From positions 1 to 39,025 of the forward strand of contig NZ_RRYW01000020.1 in assembly GCF_014861365.1 (NCBI RefSeq): DNA of 39,025 bases, written 5' to 3'. Under the pieces are notes generated by a model. It was not told the DNA's origin and did no database searches. It was given only the letters and a program-made list of their open reading frames with translations. This document shows, piece after piece, positions 25,927-36,903 of this stretch (position 1 is the stretch's first letter; the number at the start of each line of letters is the position of its first letter). A program made the translations under genes and the position numbers. Source of the DNA: Psychrobacter sp. FME6. Its GTDB lineage: Bacteria > Pseudomonadota > Gammaproteobacteria > Pseudomonadales > Moraxellaceae.

Positions 25927-28900
25927 ATGGCAGTCATACATATTGATGGAACCACTGTCGAAGTAGATAGCGCAGATAACTTGCTTCAAGCTTGTTTATC
26001 ACTTGGCATTGATGTGCCGTATTTTTGTTATCACCCAGCCTTAGGTTCAGTAGGCTCTTGCCGTCTGTGTGCGGTTAAGCAATATCAAAACAAAGAAGAT
26101 ATGGAAGCAGGTCGTGGTCGCTTAGTGATGTCATGCATGGTCGCACCAGGCGATGACATGTACATCTCAGTGACTGACGATGAGGCCAAAGCGTTCCGTA
26201 AGTCGATGGTTGAGCTATTGATGGTGAACCATCCGCATGATTGTCCAACCTGTGAAGAGGGTGGGCATTGTCATTTACAAGACATGACGTATATGTCGGG
26301 TCATCATCGTCGTCGCTATCGTTTCACCAAGCGCACCCACCATAACCAAGAGCTTGGTCCCTTTATTGCCCATGAAATGAACCGTTGTATCGCTTGCTAC
26401 CGCTGTGTACGTTTTTATAAAGACTACGCGGGTGGTGAAGATTTAGGCGTTTATGGTACAAACGAGCGGGTTTATTTTGGTCGCGATAAAGACGGTCAGT
26501 TCGAAAGTGAATTCTCAGGTAACTTAACCGAAGTGTGCCCAACCGGTGTATTTACCGATAAAACGCACTCTGAACGTTATAACCGTAAGTGGGATATGCA
26601 GTACGCGCCAAGTATCTGTCATGGTTGCTCAGCAGGTTGTAACATTTCGCCAGGTGAGCGTTATGGTGAATTGCGCCGTATCGAAAACCGCTACAATGGT
26701 GAAGTAAACCGTTATTTCTTATGTGATCGCGGTCGTTTTGGTTATGGTTATGTCAATCGTGAAGACCGTCCAACCCAAGCGCTTGAGCGTATCAATGACA
26801 AGCATGTCAAAATCAACATCGATTATGCCCTTGATGAAACCATTAAGCGTATTAAAGATAAAAAAGTCATCGGTATTGGCTCTCCACGCGCCAGTTTAGA
26901 GACTAACTTTGCGCTAAAAAATCTGGTTGGCTTTGATAACTTCTCAACGGGTCTTAATCATCAGCAGCAAGCACTGGTCAACAAATGTATTGAAGTATTG
27001 AGTACTGAGGGTATTTATAACCCCGGCATGGCTGATATTGAAAGCCACGATGCAGTATTGGTGTTGGGTGAAGATATTACTCAAACCTCATCGCGTGTGG
27101 CGTTATCGATTCGTCAAGCAGCAAAAAATGAAGCCATTAAAATGGCCGCTGCTGCGAAAACGCAACCATGGTTGGCTGAGCCAGTCAAACGCATTGGTCA
27201 AGGCGCACAAAGTCCGGTATACGTCATCGATGTCACCCAAACCAAACTCGAAGACATTAGCAAAGTCAGCGTGGTTGCAACACCTGAAGATATTACTAAA
27301 CTTGGTTTTAAAGTGGCTGATGAAATTGCCAGTTTTGCCGATGATTTATTGGAAATAGTAGATCCACAGACAGCAGAACAAGATGCTGAAATGGATGGTA
27401 TGCAAGTACTGGCGCAGCAAATCGCTTATGACTTGATACAAGCCGATAAGCCTTTGGTGGTCTCGGGCAGCAGTTTGTCGTCTACTGCTTTGATAGAAGC
27501 GGCGGCGCAAATTACCCAAGTACTAAGCCAAAAGCGCAGCGCCATTAAAGCCACTGAGCAGCAGCAAGTTGATACGCATAATGAACAGGTACGTGCTGCC
27601 GAAGCACAAGCAGCAACTGCTCAGCAAACAGAAGATAAAGATTTGTCTGCTAAGCCAGAAAAACCTGAAACTGGCGTTGATACAGAAGCGCAAGACGACG
27701 TTGAGCGTGAGCCTGCTGACAGTAGTGAGTTAAAAAAAGACAGCCTTGAGCTCAAAGAAAATAGTCTTGAGCTCAAAGAAGTGAATAAGAAATATCATGC
27801 GCAAGCAGGGATTTACTTAGCAGTTCCCGATGCCAATAGTATTGGGGTATGTCTGCTTGGCGGTCAATCCGTAGAAGAGCTGTTGGCGACTGATTTTGAT
27901 GTGGTCATAGTCGCTGAAAACCAGCTGACTGATGCTATCGATGCCAATAAGTTGACCCAGCTATTGACTGATAAAACCGTCATTGCCTTGGATCATCAGC
28001 TACTTGATTGGCACAAAGATGTCGATATCGTACTACCAGCGGCAAGCTTTGCCGAAGCAGACGGCACATTGGTATCTGCCGAAGGCCGTGCGCAGCGTTT
28101 CTTCCAAGTTTATGACAATGAATACTACCATCCGATGAGCAGTATTAAAGAAGGCTGGCGCTGGCTACACGCCGTGCATAGCAGCATTGAAGGCCGTGAT
28201 GTCGACTGGACGCAGCTTGATGATGTAATCAATGCGCTAATAGCGACGCATCCTAAGCTTGCTGGTATCAAAGGTGCAGCACCTGATGCGGACTACCGCA
28301 TGAACGGGCTGAAAATTGCCCGTCAGCCGCGTCGCTATTCAGGTCGTACCGCCATGCGTGCGCCGATATCTGTCCATGAGCCGATGCAGCCAAAAGATTT
28401 AGATACTGGTTTAACTTTTTCAATGGAAGGCTATAGCGGTAAACAAACGCCAAGCTCGATGATTCCTTTTGCCAGTGCGGCAGGTTGGAATTCGCCACAA
28501 GCTTGGAATAAATACCAAGACAAAGTCGGTGGTCATCTCAAAAACGGAGATCCGGGTGTGCGTCTGTTCGATCAATTCGAGCGCCTAGCCACTCGTCAAT
28601 ATGTTGCGCCAGAGGCAATGTCTGCGACTACCACTGATATACAGCAAGGACAAGCAAAACTGGTGCCTATTTATAACCTTTATGCCAGCTCAATGATGGC
28701 ATCACGTAGCCCAGTGGTTGCTGAGCAGCTCCCTGTTGCAGCATGGCGTATCGGTATCGACGATGCCAAAGACTGGAGTATCGCTGCAGGTGATTACTTA
28801 GCGATTGAGATTGATAATCAACAAATCACACTGCCAGTTCAACTCGTTGGTTACTTAGCAGAAGGCTGTATCGGCTATCCCGTTGGGCAGGTGGATATTA

Positions 28901-29067
28901 TCCATCCCATGATGCCCGCTTCGGTACGCAAAGTTGATGCGCCAGTGACCATGATGGGTAGTATGGCCGATGACGGTTCTTTGATAGCCAATAATGCTGG
29001 TCATGGCATGGACGATAACCGCGCAACACCAGTAAGTGTAGCGCCGACCACCACACAGGAGGTGTAA
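25927..29067 (+). CDS. nuoG: NADH-quinone oxidoreductase subunit G
   Basis: This 1046-residue peripheral-arm subunit is longer than E. coli NuoG (about 908). Cluster ligands by motif: [2Fe-2S] N1b Cys34/45/48/70; N5 His102, Cys106/109/115; N4 Cys154/157/160/204; and the off-path N7 Cys231/234/238/266, which only some bacteria keep. The molybdopterin-like domain follows. The extra length is mostly a polar, Gln/Glu/Lys-rich insert at about 535-620 with a duplicated SLELKE motif. The reading frame is uninterrupted. GGAGG just before the stop serves nuoH, which starts 1 bp later. Confidence 0.97.
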   Translation: MAVIHIDGTTVEVDSADNLLQACLSLGIDVPYFCYHPALGSVGSCRLCAVKQYQNKEDMEAGRGRLVMSCMVAPGDDMYISVTDDEAKAFRKSMVELLMVNHPHDCPTCEEGGHCHLQDMTYMSGHHRRRYRFTKRTHHNQELGPFIAHEMNRCIACYRCVRFYKDYAGGEDLGVYGTNERVYFGRDKDGQFESEFSGNLTEVCPTGVFTDKTHSERYNRKWDMQYAPSICHGCSAGCNISPGERYGELRRIENRYNGEVNRYFLCDRGRFGYGYVNREDRPTQALERINDKHVKINIDYALDETIKRIKDKKVIGIGSPRASLETNFALKNLVGFDNFSTGLNHQQQALVNKCIEVLSTEGIYNPGMADIESHDAVLVLGEDITQTSSRVALSIRQAAKNEAIKMAAAAKTQPWLAEPVKRIGQGAQSPVYVIDVTQTKLEDISKVSVVATPEDITKLGFKVADEIASFADDLLEIVDPQTAEQDAEMDGMQVLAQQIAYDLIQADKPLVVSGSSLSSTALIEAAAQITQVLSQKRSAIKATEQQQVDTHNEQVRAAEAQAATAQQTEDKDLSAKPEKPETGVDTEAQDDVEREPADSSELKKDSLELKENSLELKEVNKKYHAQAGIYLAVPDANSIGVCLLGGQSVEELLATDFDVVIVAENQLTDAIDANKLTQLLTDKTVIALDHQLLDWHKDVDIVLPAASFAEADGTLVSAEGRAQRFFQVYDNEYYHPMSSIKEGWRWLHAVHSSIEGRDVDWTQLDDVINALIATHPKLAGIKGAAPDADYRMNGLKIARQPRRYSGRTAMRAPISVHEPMQPKDLDTGLTFSMEGYSGKQTPSSMIPFASAAGWNSPQAWNKYQDKVGGHLKNGDPGVRLFDQFERLATRQYVAPEAMSATTTDIQQGQAKLVPIYNLYASSMMASRSPVVAEQLPVAAWRIGIDDAKDWSIAAGDYLAIEIDNQQITLPVQLVGYLAEGCIGYPVGQVDIIHPMMPASVRKVDAPVTMMGSMADDGSLIANNAGHGMDDNRATPVSVAPTTTQEV

Positions 29068-29068
29068 T

Positions 29069-30118
29069 ATGCAAGTTACCCGTATTATCCCTGATGTGCC
29101 AAGCTTTTTGGCGAGTATGATGACCTATGATACGTGGTCAATACTATTTTTGGTCGTGCAATCGTTGGTTATCTTTTTAGTCGTTGTGATAGTCGCCGCT
29201 TTAATGATTGTTTATGAGCGCCGTATGCTAGCGCTTTGGCAAGACCGCTATGGTCCAAACCGTGTCGGACCATTTGGCTCATTACAGCTGGTTGCGGATA
29301 TGCTAAAAATCTTCTTCAAAGAAGATTGGACACCAAAGTTCACCGATAAGTTTATGTTTACCTTGGCGCCGGCAGTTGCGATGTTTACTGCGCTGGCCTC
29401 ATTTGCCATTATTCCTATCTCACCAACGCTTGGCGTGGCTGACTGGGATATCGGTATTTTGTTCTTCTTTGCCATGGCCGGTATTGCAGTCTACGCAGTG
29501 ATGTTCGGTGGCTGGGCATCAGCGAATAAATTCTCGCTACTGGGTGGCCTACGTTCTGCTGCCCAAACGATCAGCTATGAAGTGTTCTTGGGTCTGTCGT
29601 TGATGGGTGTTGTGGCCTTGACGGGCTCGTTTAACTTGCGCGCGATTGTCGAAGCACAGGCTGATGGCTGGTATATTATTCCACAGTTTTTTGGATTCTT
29701 AACCTTTGTAATAGCAGGGGTGGCGGTAACGCACAGACATCCTTTTGACCAACCTGAAGCAGAGCAAGAGCTGGCCGAAGGTTACCATGTCGAATATTCT
29801 GGCATGAAGTTTGGTATGTTCTTTATTGGCGAATACGTCAACGTCGTCTTGATTTCAGCATTGATGACTTGCCTGTTTTTTGGTGGTTGGCTCGCGCCTT
29901 TTAATTTAAATATCCCATTTATTCCACCTGCTTTTTGGTTCATGATTAAAACATTATTCTTTATGACCATGTTTATTTTGGCACGCGGTTCGCTCATCCG
30001 TCCGCGCTACGATCAGGTGATGAATTTTGGCTGGAAAGTCTGCCTGCCGATAACCTTGATTAATTTATTGGTTACTGCCGCAGTAATTTTGATCTTTTCC
30101 CCGACCCCAATAACATAG
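29069..30118 (+). CDS. nuoH: NADH-quinone oxidoreductase subunit H
   Basis: This 349-residue membrane subunit has about eight membrane helices and forms much of the quinone chamber at the junction of the two arms. Conserved stretches are [49 protein letters not shown] and the acidic loop [20 protein letters not shown]. The start is well supported by GGAGGTG 5 nt upstream. A 77-bp gap precedes nuoI. The length is slightly above E. coli (325). Confidence 0.98.
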   Translation: MQVTRIIPDVPSFLASMMTYDTWSILFLVVQSLVIFLVVVIVAALMIVYERRMLALWQDRYGPNRVGPFGSLQLVADMLKIFFKEDWTPKFTDKFMFTLAPAVAMFTALASFAIIPISPTLGVADWDIGILFFFAMAGIAVYAVMFGGWASANKFSLLGGLRSAAQTISYEVFLGLSLMGVVALTGSFNLRAIVEAQADGWYIIPQFFGFLTFVIAGVAVTHRHPFDQPEAEQELAEGYHVEYSGMKFGMFFIGEYVNVVLISALMTCLFFGGWLAPFNLNIPFIPPAFWFMIKTLFFMTMFILARGSLIRPRYDQVMNFGWKVCLPITLINLLVTAAVILIFSPTPIT

Positions 30119-30195
30119 TTTTGAACAGTTATTGGTAGTCATCAGTAATGATATTAATGATGGATTAGGGTAAAGATGATAAGGATAATAACCCC

Positions 30196-30744
30196 ATGTT
30201 TCATAGCATAAAAAAGATTATCGTTGGTTTTTATACTATTATCCGCAGTATGTGGATGGTTAATAGCCATGCGATCAGGCCACGTGACACCATTCTTTAT
30301 CCTGAAGTGCCGGTGCCAGTACCACCACGTTTTCGCGGACGTATTATATTGTCTCGTGACCCTGATGGTGATGAGCGCTGTGTTGCTTGTAACTTATGTG
30401 CGGTGGCCTGTCCGGTTGGCTGTATCTCGCTACAAAAAGCTGAGCGCGAAGATGGTCGCTGGTATCCAGAGTTTTTCCGGATTAACTTTTCACGCTGTAT
30501 CTTTTGCGGATTGTGTGAAGAGGCGTGTCCAACGACAGCCATTCAAATGACCCCTGACTTTGAGTTGGGTGAATATAAACGCCAAGATTTGGTTTATGAA
30601 AAAGAGCATTTGCTGATTTCAGGACCAGGTAAATATCCCGATTATAACTATTATCGTGTGACGGGTATGGCGGTAGCGGACAAACCAAAAGGCGCAGCGC
30701 AAAACGAATCTGCACCGATTGATCTAAGGAGCTTGCTGCCATGA
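30196..30744 (+). CDS. nuoI: NADH-quinone oxidoreductase subunit I
   Basis: This 182-residue ferredoxin-like subunit has two [4Fe-4S] motifs: Cys62/65/68/72 ([13 protein letters not shown]) and Cys101/104/107/111 ([13 protein letters not shown]), the clusters N6a and N6b that pass electrons to N2. The length matches E. coli (180). AAGGA lies about 10 nt before the ATG. Its stop TGA overlaps the nuoJ ATG. Confidence 0.98.
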   Translation: MFHSIKKIIVGFYTIIRSMWMVNSHAIRPRDTILYPEVPVPVPPRFRGRIILSRDPDGDERCVACNLCAVACPVGCISLQKAEREDGRWYPEFFRINFSRCIFCGLCEEACPTTAIQMTPDFELGEYKRQDLVYEKEHLLISGPGKYPDYNYYRVTGMAVADKPKGAAQNESAPIDLRSLLP

Positions 30745-31487
30745 TGAATATTTTAAACAACCCTGAATTGGCAGGGTTTTATTCACTTGCAGCTGTGGCA
30801 ATATTTGCCAGTTTGCGCGTGATAATCCATGCCAATCCAGTCCATGCTATCTTATCAATGATTGTGTCGTTATTGGCCCTGTCAGGCATATTTTTTGTAT
30901 TGGGCGCGCCATTCGCTGGTGCACTTGAGATTGTTGTCTATGCTGGTGCCATTATGGTGCTGTTCGTCTTTGTGATTATGATGCTCAATCTGGGCATGAG
31001 TAACGAGGAGCGCGAAGAGCGTTGGCTTGATGCTGGCACTTGGGCGATACCGACAGGGTTGACGCTTATTATCGCGGTTGTGCTGTATGCGATGATTGGG
31101 CTTAATCCTGACGAGACAGCCATGATTGGCGGGTCGACTATTTCAGCCAAAGCGGTCGGCACCGTGTTATTTACCAAATACGTTATGCTGGTAGAAGTGG
31201 CGGCTTTGCTATTATTAGGCGCTTTGGTTGCCGCGTATCATCTAGGTAAAACCTCTGTAGATGATGAGATAGTTGGCAATGACAGTCAAGATTTTCAGCC
31301 AAGTGTAGGAAGTATCAAGCAATATGACACTGTCAGCAAATATGATGACAGCACATATACAGATAGTGATGCGGTAAAAATGGCGGAACCTTACGAATAT
31401 AAAGATGTTGACCCGCACGACTACGTTGGTAAGAAGGTAGGTATGCAGGTCGGTACTAAGAAAGTCACGCGCAAGGAGTCAGACTGA
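30741..31487 (+). CDS. nuoJ: NADH-quinone oxidoreductase subunit J
   Basis: This 248-residue membrane-arm subunit has five membrane helices in the first ~175 residues. It contains the conserved [25 protein letters not shown], which holds the pi-bulge helix important for coupling in known structures. It is longer than E. coli NuoJ (184) because of a ~70-residue Asp/Lys/Tyr-rich tail (from about 178). Of two adjacent ATGs, 30741 is favoured by AGGAG 9 nt upstream. It overlaps nuoI by 4 bp and nuoK by 1 bp. Confidence 0.95.
   Translation: MMNILNNPELAGFYSLAAVAIFASLRVIIHANPVHAILSMIVSLLALSGIFFVLGAPFAGALEIVVYAGAIMVLFVFVIMMLNLGMSNEEREERWLDAGTWAIPTGLTLIIAVVLYAMIGLNPDETAMIGGSTISAKAVGTVLFTKYVMLVEVAALLLLGALVAAYHLGKTSVDDEIVGNDSQDFQPSVGSIKQYDTVSKYDDSTYTDSDAVKMAEPYEYKDVDPHDYVGKKVGMQVGTKKVTRKESD
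31473..31478 (+). promoter_or_regulatory. Ribosome-binding site deciding the nuoK start
   Basis: AAGGAG lies 8 nt before the ATG at 31487, whereas the ATG matching the usual NuoK start (31592) has only weak purine-rich sequence upstream. This favours the long form of NuoK. Confidence 0.7.
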
Positions 31488-31894
31488 TGGTACTAGCAGC
31501 GAGCGTGGCACAAGACTTGTCAAACGTGCCGTTTGCCCACGAGGTGGCAGGCTTAGTACAGCCTGTTGCTGAGGCGCAGAATGTACTGGGTATGATACCC
31601 ATGAGCCATGGTTTAATTTTGGCAGGTATCTTATTTACGATTGGTCTGTGCGGTGTCATGGTACGGCGTAACTTCTTATTTATGCTGATGAGTCTTGAGA
31701 TCATGATGAATGCGGCGGCACTAGCATTTGTGGTAGCAGGTAGTCGCTGGGTCGATCCAGATGGACAGATTATGTTTATCTTTATTTTGACCCTAGCAGC
31801 AGCAGAGGCCGCCATTGGTTTGGCAATATTATTGCGGTTTTATCATCAGCGTGGGCATCTCGATGTCGATAGCGCCAATGAGATGAAAGGATGA
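31487..31894 (+). CDS. nuoK: NADH-quinone oxidoreductase subunit K, N-terminally extended
   Basis: This 135-residue MrpC-like membrane subunit has three helices and the two conserved membrane glutamates used in proton transfer: Glu71 ([10 protein letters not shown]) and Glu107 (AAAEAAIG). E. coli NuoK has 100 residues and begins at the equivalent of Met36 ([10 protein letters not shown]). Here 35 extra residues precede it (starting [13 protein letters not shown]), mildly amphipathic and without a clear membrane helix. The strong AAGGAG before the first ATG and the tight overlap with nuoJ support the long form. The stop is 4 bp before nuoL. Confidence 0.93.
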   Translation: MVLAASVAQDLSNVPFAHEVAGLVQPVAEAQNVLGMIPMSHGLILAGILFTIGLCGVMVRRNFLFMLMSLEIMMNAAALAFVVAGSRWVDPDGQIMFIFILTLAAAEAAIGLAILLRFYHQRGHLDVDSANEMKG

Positions 31895-31898
31895 TGTC

Positions 31899-33773
31899 AT
31901 GAGTTTATTACCATTAACCTTTATATTCCCGCTCGTTGGCTTTTTGATTTTAGCCTTTATGCGCGACAAGTTAAGCGAGCAGGTGGCAGCGATTGTCGGT
32001 GTCGGTAGTATGCTGCTATCGGCATTATGTACGCTGGTGGTTAGTTATACTTTTTTGACCAGCAACCCCGCTGGTACGGTCGTAGAAATTCCGCTGTGGA
32101 CATGGTTCCAAGTTGGGGATTTTGCGCCAAATTTTGGCTTAAGCTTTGATGGCTTAGCATTAACCATGACTGGTGTTATTACTGGTATTGGCTTTTTAAT
32201 CCATCTGTTTGCCGCTTGGTATATGAAGGGCGATACAGGCTTTGCTCGTTTCTTTAGCTATATGAACTTGTTCGTCGCCAGTATGTTATTGCTGGTATTG
32301 GCGGATAATTTATTCTTGCTATATCTCGGCTGGGAAGGCGTGGGTATCTGTTCGTACTTACTGATTGGTTTTTATTACCATGACCGCGCTAATGGTCGGG
32401 CAGCGATGAAAGCCTTTACCGTGACCCGTGTCGGCGATGTGTTCTTAGCCTTTGGTTTGTTCTTATTATTCCGTGAATTCGGTACGCTTAATATTCAAGA
32501 GATTATTACCCGCGCCCCAGAAATTTTTGATATTAATAACCCGACCATGATGCTGATCACCATGATGCTTGTTGGCGGTGCGATGGGTAAATCAGCGCAG
32601 CTACCATTACATACATGGCTTGCTGATGCGATGGCAGGTCCGACGCCAGTATCGGCGCTCATTCACGCAGCAACGATGGTCACGGCAGGGGTTTATTTAA
32701 TCGCCCGTCTCCATCCATTGTTTGAGCTGACCCCAGGTATCTTACTATATTGGGTTGGCGGCGTAGGGGCGTTAACGCTGGTCGTTGCTGGTTTTTGTGC
32801 GCTGGCACAGACCGATATTAAACGTATCCTTGCCTACTCAACCATGAGTCAAATTGGCTACATGTTCTTAGCACTCGGCGTTGGTGCGTGGCAAGGCGCA
32901 ATCTTCCACTTGATGACCCATGCTTTCTTTAAAGCATTGTTGTTCTTATCATCAGGTGCGGTGATTCTTGCGGTTCACCATGAGCAAAACATCTTTAAGA
33001 TGGGCGGCTTACGCAAAAAGATACCGTTGGTATTTTGGTGTTATATCGTCGGTGGCGGTGCACTTGCGGCGATACCTTGGGTCACTGTTGGTTTCTATTC
33101 TAAAGAAGCGATTCTTTGGGAAAGCTATGCAACAGGTCATCTAGTATTGTTCTATATGGGTGTATTCGGTGCTTTCTTAACCGCGCTTTATACTTTCCGT
33201 ATGATTTGGATTGTGTTCTTTGGTGAAGAAAAAACCCCTGCGCATAAATTATCTGGTGTGTCATATTGGTTGCCGCTTACCGTACTACTGGTACTGTCGA
33301 CCGCGGTTGGTGCATGGATTACCCCACCATTACAAGGCGTATTGCCAGAGAGCGTTGGACATTTATTAGAAGTGGCCAATCAAGCGGATGGTAAGCACAC
33401 GGCAGAGTATATCGCCATGGGTGCGATGCTGGCTGGTTTGATAATCGCGGCATTATTATATGTTGTGGATAAAGGTCGTATGCTCACGAGCTTTAAGCGT
33501 TCGCGTATTGGTGGGGCGCTATATCACTGGTGCTACCATGGTATGGGCTTCGATGCGCTGTACGATATAATTTTTGTAAAACCCTTTTTGTTCATCGGCC
33601 GCTTATTTAAAGCCGACCCTATCGATAAAACGTGGCTCACCTTACCTAAGCTGGCTTCGGCGGGTAATAAGGTATTGTCTGCGACGCAAACAGGGTCACT
33701 TCGAGGTTATGCTGCAAGCTTTGGTTTGGGTATGGCTGTATTGCTAGTGCTGGTAATGATGACGGTGGTATAA
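31899..33773 (+). CDS. nuoL: NADH-quinone oxidoreductase subunit L
   Basis: This 624-residue antiporter-like subunit sits at the distal end of the membrane arm, with about 14 helices plus the long lateral helix expected at the C-terminus. Conserved items are Glu146 in YLGWEGVGICSYLLIGF, KSAQLPLHTWLADAMAGPTPVSALIHAATM, and the Lys/His-rich TM8 region. The length is normal (E. coli 613). It is tightly packed between nuoK and nuoM, with a 1-bp gap to nuoM. Confidence 0.98.
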   Translation: MSLLPLTFIFPLVGFLILAFMRDKLSEQVAAIVGVGSMLLSALCTLVVSYTFLTSNPAGTVVEIPLWTWFQVGDFAPNFGLSFDGLALTMTGVITGIGFLIHLFAAWYMKGDTGFARFFSYMNLFVASMLLLVLADNLFLLYLGWEGVGICSYLLIGFYYHDRANGRAAMKAFTVTRVGDVFLAFGLFLLFREFGTLNIQEIITRAPEIFDINNPTMMLITMMLVGGAMGKSAQLPLHTWLADAMAGPTPVSALIHAATMVTAGVYLIARLHPLFELTPGILLYWVGGVGALTLVVAGFCALAQTDIKRILAYSTMSQIGYMFLALGVGAWQGAIFHLMTHAFFKALLFLSSGAVILAVHHEQNIFKMGGLRKKIPLVFWCYIVGGGALAAIPWVTVGFYSKEAILWESYATGHLVLFYMGVFGAFLTALYTFRMIWIVFFGEEKTPAHKLSGVSYWLPLTVLLVLSTAVGAWITPPLQGVLPESVGHLLEVANQADGKHTAEYIAMGAMLAGLIIAALLYVVDKGRMLTSFKRSRIGGALYHWCYHGMGFDALYDIIFVKPFLFIGRLFKADPIDKTWLTLPKLASAGNKVLSATQTGSLRGYAASFGLGMAVLLVLVMMTVV

Positions 33774-33774
33774 G

Positions 33775-35400
33775 ATGATAGAGTTACAACAAACGTGGAT
33801 GCTACCAGCATTAATCGCAATTCCTTTTATTGCAGGGTTGCTATGTTGGCTGGTTGAGCGGTTTAATAAACGTTTACCGCGCTGGATTGCCTTGATTGGT
33901 ATGATCTTGACCTTTGTATTGTCATTAGTATTATGGCAATACGGTGATTTTTCTGGCATGAGTAAGCAGGTGATTGCGCCAGATTCAAATGTGCCTTGGG
34001 TTGCTGAATTTATGGTGCCGTGGATACCAAGCTTTGGTATCAGCTTTCACTTAGCGATGGATGGTTTATCGCTGATGATGGTTGCGCTAACAGGGCTGCT
34101 TGGTATTGCCGCAGTGGCTTGTTCGTGGAATGAGATTCAACGCCGTGTTGGTTTCTTCCATTTGAACTTGCTATGGAGCTTAGGCGGGGTCATCGGTGTT
34201 TTCTTAGCTATTGATTTGTTCTTATTCTTCTTCTTTTGGGAGATGATGCTGGTTCCTATCTACTTCTTGATCGCGATTTGGGGTCATGATGTCGTTGGTA
34301 AAACCAAGGAATATGCAGCAACTAAGTTCTTTATTTATACCCAAGCGTCTGGGCTTATCATGCTCGTCGGTATCTTGGTATTGGTCATTATTAGCTACGC
34401 CCAAAAAGGGGTAGTGAGCTTTAACTATAATGACTTACTGGGTACGTCGCTCGGCGGTTGGGAGTATCCCATCATGCTGTGCTTCTTTATTGGCTTTGCG
34501 GTTAAGTTGCCGATTATTCCGTTTCATGGTTGGTTACCCGATGCGCATGCGCAGGCCCCAACCGCAGGTTCGGTGGATTTAGCGGGTGTTTTGATTAAGA
34601 CCGCAGCTTATGGTTTGATTCGTTTTGTCTTACCACTGTTCCCAGCCGCATCACAAGATTTTGCGCCGATAGCCATGACTTTAGGTACGATTGGTATCTT
34701 TTACGGTGCATGGTTGGCCTTTATGCAGACCGATATGAAGCGCTTGCTCGCTTATACCAGTATCTCGCACATGGGCTTTGTGGTCTTAGCCATTTACGCT
34801 GGAACCTTACTCAGCTTGCAAGGCCTGATGATTCAAATGCTGGCGCATGGTCTAAGTTCAGCGGCACTGTTTATCATGGCAGGTCAGTTATATGAGCGTC
34901 TACATACGCGGGATCTAACCTTGATGGGCGGTATGTGGGGTCAGTTCCGTTATTATGCGCCGATACTGATGTTCTTCTGTGCCGCATTGCTGGGTATTCC
35001 AGGTACAGGTAACTTCATTGGCGAGTTTATGATTTTACTGGGTGCATTTGCTCAATATCCAGTATTTGTGGTATTTGCAACGTTCAGTTTAGTACTAGCA
35101 GGGTTATACTCGCTTATTTTGATTCATCGCGCGTTGTTTGGTAAAAACAATATCGAAGCGGTCGCTATGCAAGAAACCAAATTACACGGTTTGCCTGAGC
35201 GTCCATTAAAGGACTTGGGTAAGCGCGAGCTGTCGTTGTTATTGATGTTGGCAGCAGGCTTAGTCTGGCTTGGTCTATATCCACAGCCATTCCTTGATAC
35301 GTCAAGTCATGCGATGCAGTGGATTAATAATGCTTATATATACAGTCAAGTAACACAAGTAGATGCATCGCAACTGCTTGATGCAATGGAGGCACGTTAA
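33775..35400 (+). CDS. nuoM: NADH-quinone oxidoreductase subunit M
   Basis: This 541-residue antiporter-like proton-pumping subunit has about 14 membrane helices. The key Glu156 is in FFFFWEMMLVPIYFLIAIWG, and KLPIIPFHGWLPDAHAQAPTAGSVDLAG is the family signature around the discontinuous helix. The length is slightly above E. coli (509), with a short polar C-terminal tail. It is in the tight distal part of the operon, 3 bp before nuoN. Confidence 0.98.
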   Translation: MIELQQTWMLPALIAIPFIAGLLCWLVERFNKRLPRWIALIGMILTFVLSLVLWQYGDFSGMSKQVIAPDSNVPWVAEFMVPWIPSFGISFHLAMDGLSLMMVALTGLLGIAAVACSWNEIQRRVGFFHLNLLWSLGGVIGVFLAIDLFLFFFFWEMMLVPIYFLIAIWGHDVVGKTKEYAATKFFIYTQASGLIMLVGILVLVIISYAQKGVVSFNYNDLLGTSLGGWEYPIMLCFFIGFAVKLPIIPFHGWLPDAHAQAPTAGSVDLAGVLIKTAAYGLIRFVLPLFPAASQDFAPIAMTLGTIGIFYGAWLAFMQTDMKRLLAYTSISHMGFVVLAIYAGTLLSLQGLMIQMLAHGLSSAALFIMAGQLYERLHTRDLTLMGGMWGQFRYYAPILMFFCAALLGIPGTGNFIGEFMILLGAFAQYPVFVVFATFSLVLAGLYSLILIHRALFGKNNIEAVAMQETKLHGLPERPLKDLGKRELSLLLMLAAGLVWLGLYPQPFLDTSSHAMQWINNAYIYSQVTQVDASQLLDAMEAR

Positions 35401-35403
35401 GTC

Positions 35404-36882
35404 ATGAATGATATTACGATGAATGATTTGATGGGATTGCTGCCTTATGCACCACTCCTTGCCGTCGTCATAACGGTCTTGGTGGTTATGATTGCCATCG
35501 CCGTTAAACGCTCACATATTGTCACAGGAACGGTCACGGTCGTCGGCCTCAATATTGCGCTGTTTACTTTAATTGGGCAAATGACTGGTATTATAAATAG
35601 CGGCACTGTCCTGCCAAACGCTGAGCAGTTATTTGTCATTGACAACTTTGCTCAGTTTAATATGGTGGTTATCTTTATCTGTGCTTTGGCTTGTTGTACG
35701 CTGTCTTATGCGTATCTGGCCGATCTAAAAGACAATAAAGATGAGCTATATTTGCTGATGTTGCTATCGACGATCGGTGCGCTACTGATGGTCAGTGCTC
35801 AGCATTTAGCGTCATTCTTTATGAGCTTAGAGATGCTGTCTATACCGCTGTATGGCATGCTGTCGTATACCTATATGCGCAACCGTTCGCTTGAGTCGGG
35901 GCTAAAGTACTTGGTACTATCAGCGACGGCATCGGCGACGTTACTGATGGGTATGGCGTTTATCTATGCAGAAGTAGGATCGTTGGCCTTTAAGCCGATT
36001 AGTATGGTATTGGGCGATGTTTTTGAGTCGCCACTACTGATACTTGGTGCGGCAATGATGATGTTCGGTATTGCCTTTAAACTGTCAGCTGCACCTTTTC
36101 ATATGTGGACACCCGATGTTTACGAAGGGGCACCAGCACCGATTGCTACTTTCCTAGCATCGGTCACAAAAGTAGCGATGATGGCGCTGGCAGTTCGTTT
36201 CTTAATCGATACGTCTTTATTGGCATTGCCATCTATACAGATGTTATTGATGGTCATGGCCACCTTATCGATTTTGGTCGGTAACTTATTAGCCGTACGC
36301 CAAACCAGTCTCAAACGTCTATTGGGCTATTCTTCAATATCCCATATGGGTTATGTGTTGATCGTTATCGTCAGTATCGGTACGGCTGCTGATAGTATCT
36401 CTAGTATGTATATGGCGGTTTATGCCTTTACGTCTATCGGTGCCTTTGGCGTAGTGACGTTGATGTCGAGCCCTTACCGTTTGTCTGGTGAGGCAGATGA
36501 GTTGACGCATTATCAAGGACTGTTCTGGCGTCGCCCAGTATTGACTGCTGTCATGACTATTATGATGTTGTCATTGGCAGGTATTCCACTGACGGCAGGC
36601 TTTATTACCAAACTATTTGCGATTTTGGCTGCGGTACAAGGAACCAATTGGTTCTTGGCGGCAATGATTATCTTGGGTAGTGCTATTGGTTTATTCTATT
36701 ACTTGCGCGTTATGCTCACGCTATTTAAACGTCCGAAACAGTTCATCGAGTTTGATGTTTCTGGTCAATGGGCTATCCGTACCGGCGGTATTATGGTAAT
36801 TGCAGTGACAGCGATGATTATCTTCTTTGGTATCTTACCAAATAGTATGATTGAGTGGGCAAGCTTGGCTCGTATTTGGTAA
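35404..36882 (+). CDS. nuoN: NADH-quinone oxidoreductase subunit N
   Basis: This 492-residue antiporter-like subunit (E. coli 485) is the last gene of the operon. The family signature FKLSAAPFHMWTPDVYEGAPAP and LKRLLGYSSISHMGY are clear, and MSLEMLSIPLYGML carries the conserved membrane Glu. GGAGG lies 12 nt before the ATG. Downstream are a palindromic repeat (copy B) and a strong terminator. Confidence 0.98.
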   Translation: MNDITMNDLMGLLPYAPLLAVVITVLVVMIAIAVKRSHIVTGTVTVVGLNIALFTLIGQMTGIINSGTVLPNAEQLFVIDNFAQFNMVVIFICALACCTLSYAYLADLKDNKDELYLLMLLSTIGALLMVSAQHLASFFMSLEMLSIPLYGMLSYTYMRNRSLESGLKYLVLSATASATLLMGMAFIYAEVGSLAFKPISMVLGDVFESPLLILGAAMMMFGIAFKLSAAPFHMWTPDVYEGAPAPIATFLASVTKVAMMALAVRFLIDTSLLALPSIQMLLMVMATLSILVGNLLAVRQTSLKRLLGYSSISHMGYVLIVIVSIGTAADSISSMYMAVYAFTSIGAFGVVTLMSSPYRLSGEADELTHYQGLFWRRPVLTAVMTIMMLSLAGIPLTAGFITKLFAILAAVQGTNWFLAAMIILGSAIGLFYYLRVMLTLFKRPKQFIEFDVSGQWAIRTGGIMVIAVTAMIIFFGILPNSMIEWASLARIW

Positions 36883-36903
36883 ATATAAAAAAGATAAGTA
36901 GTG

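Noticed and set aside
27038..27358. 106-codon open frame inside nuoG on the same strand
   Set aside because: It lies in a different frame wholly within the well-supported nuoG gene and has no ribosome-binding site or family features.
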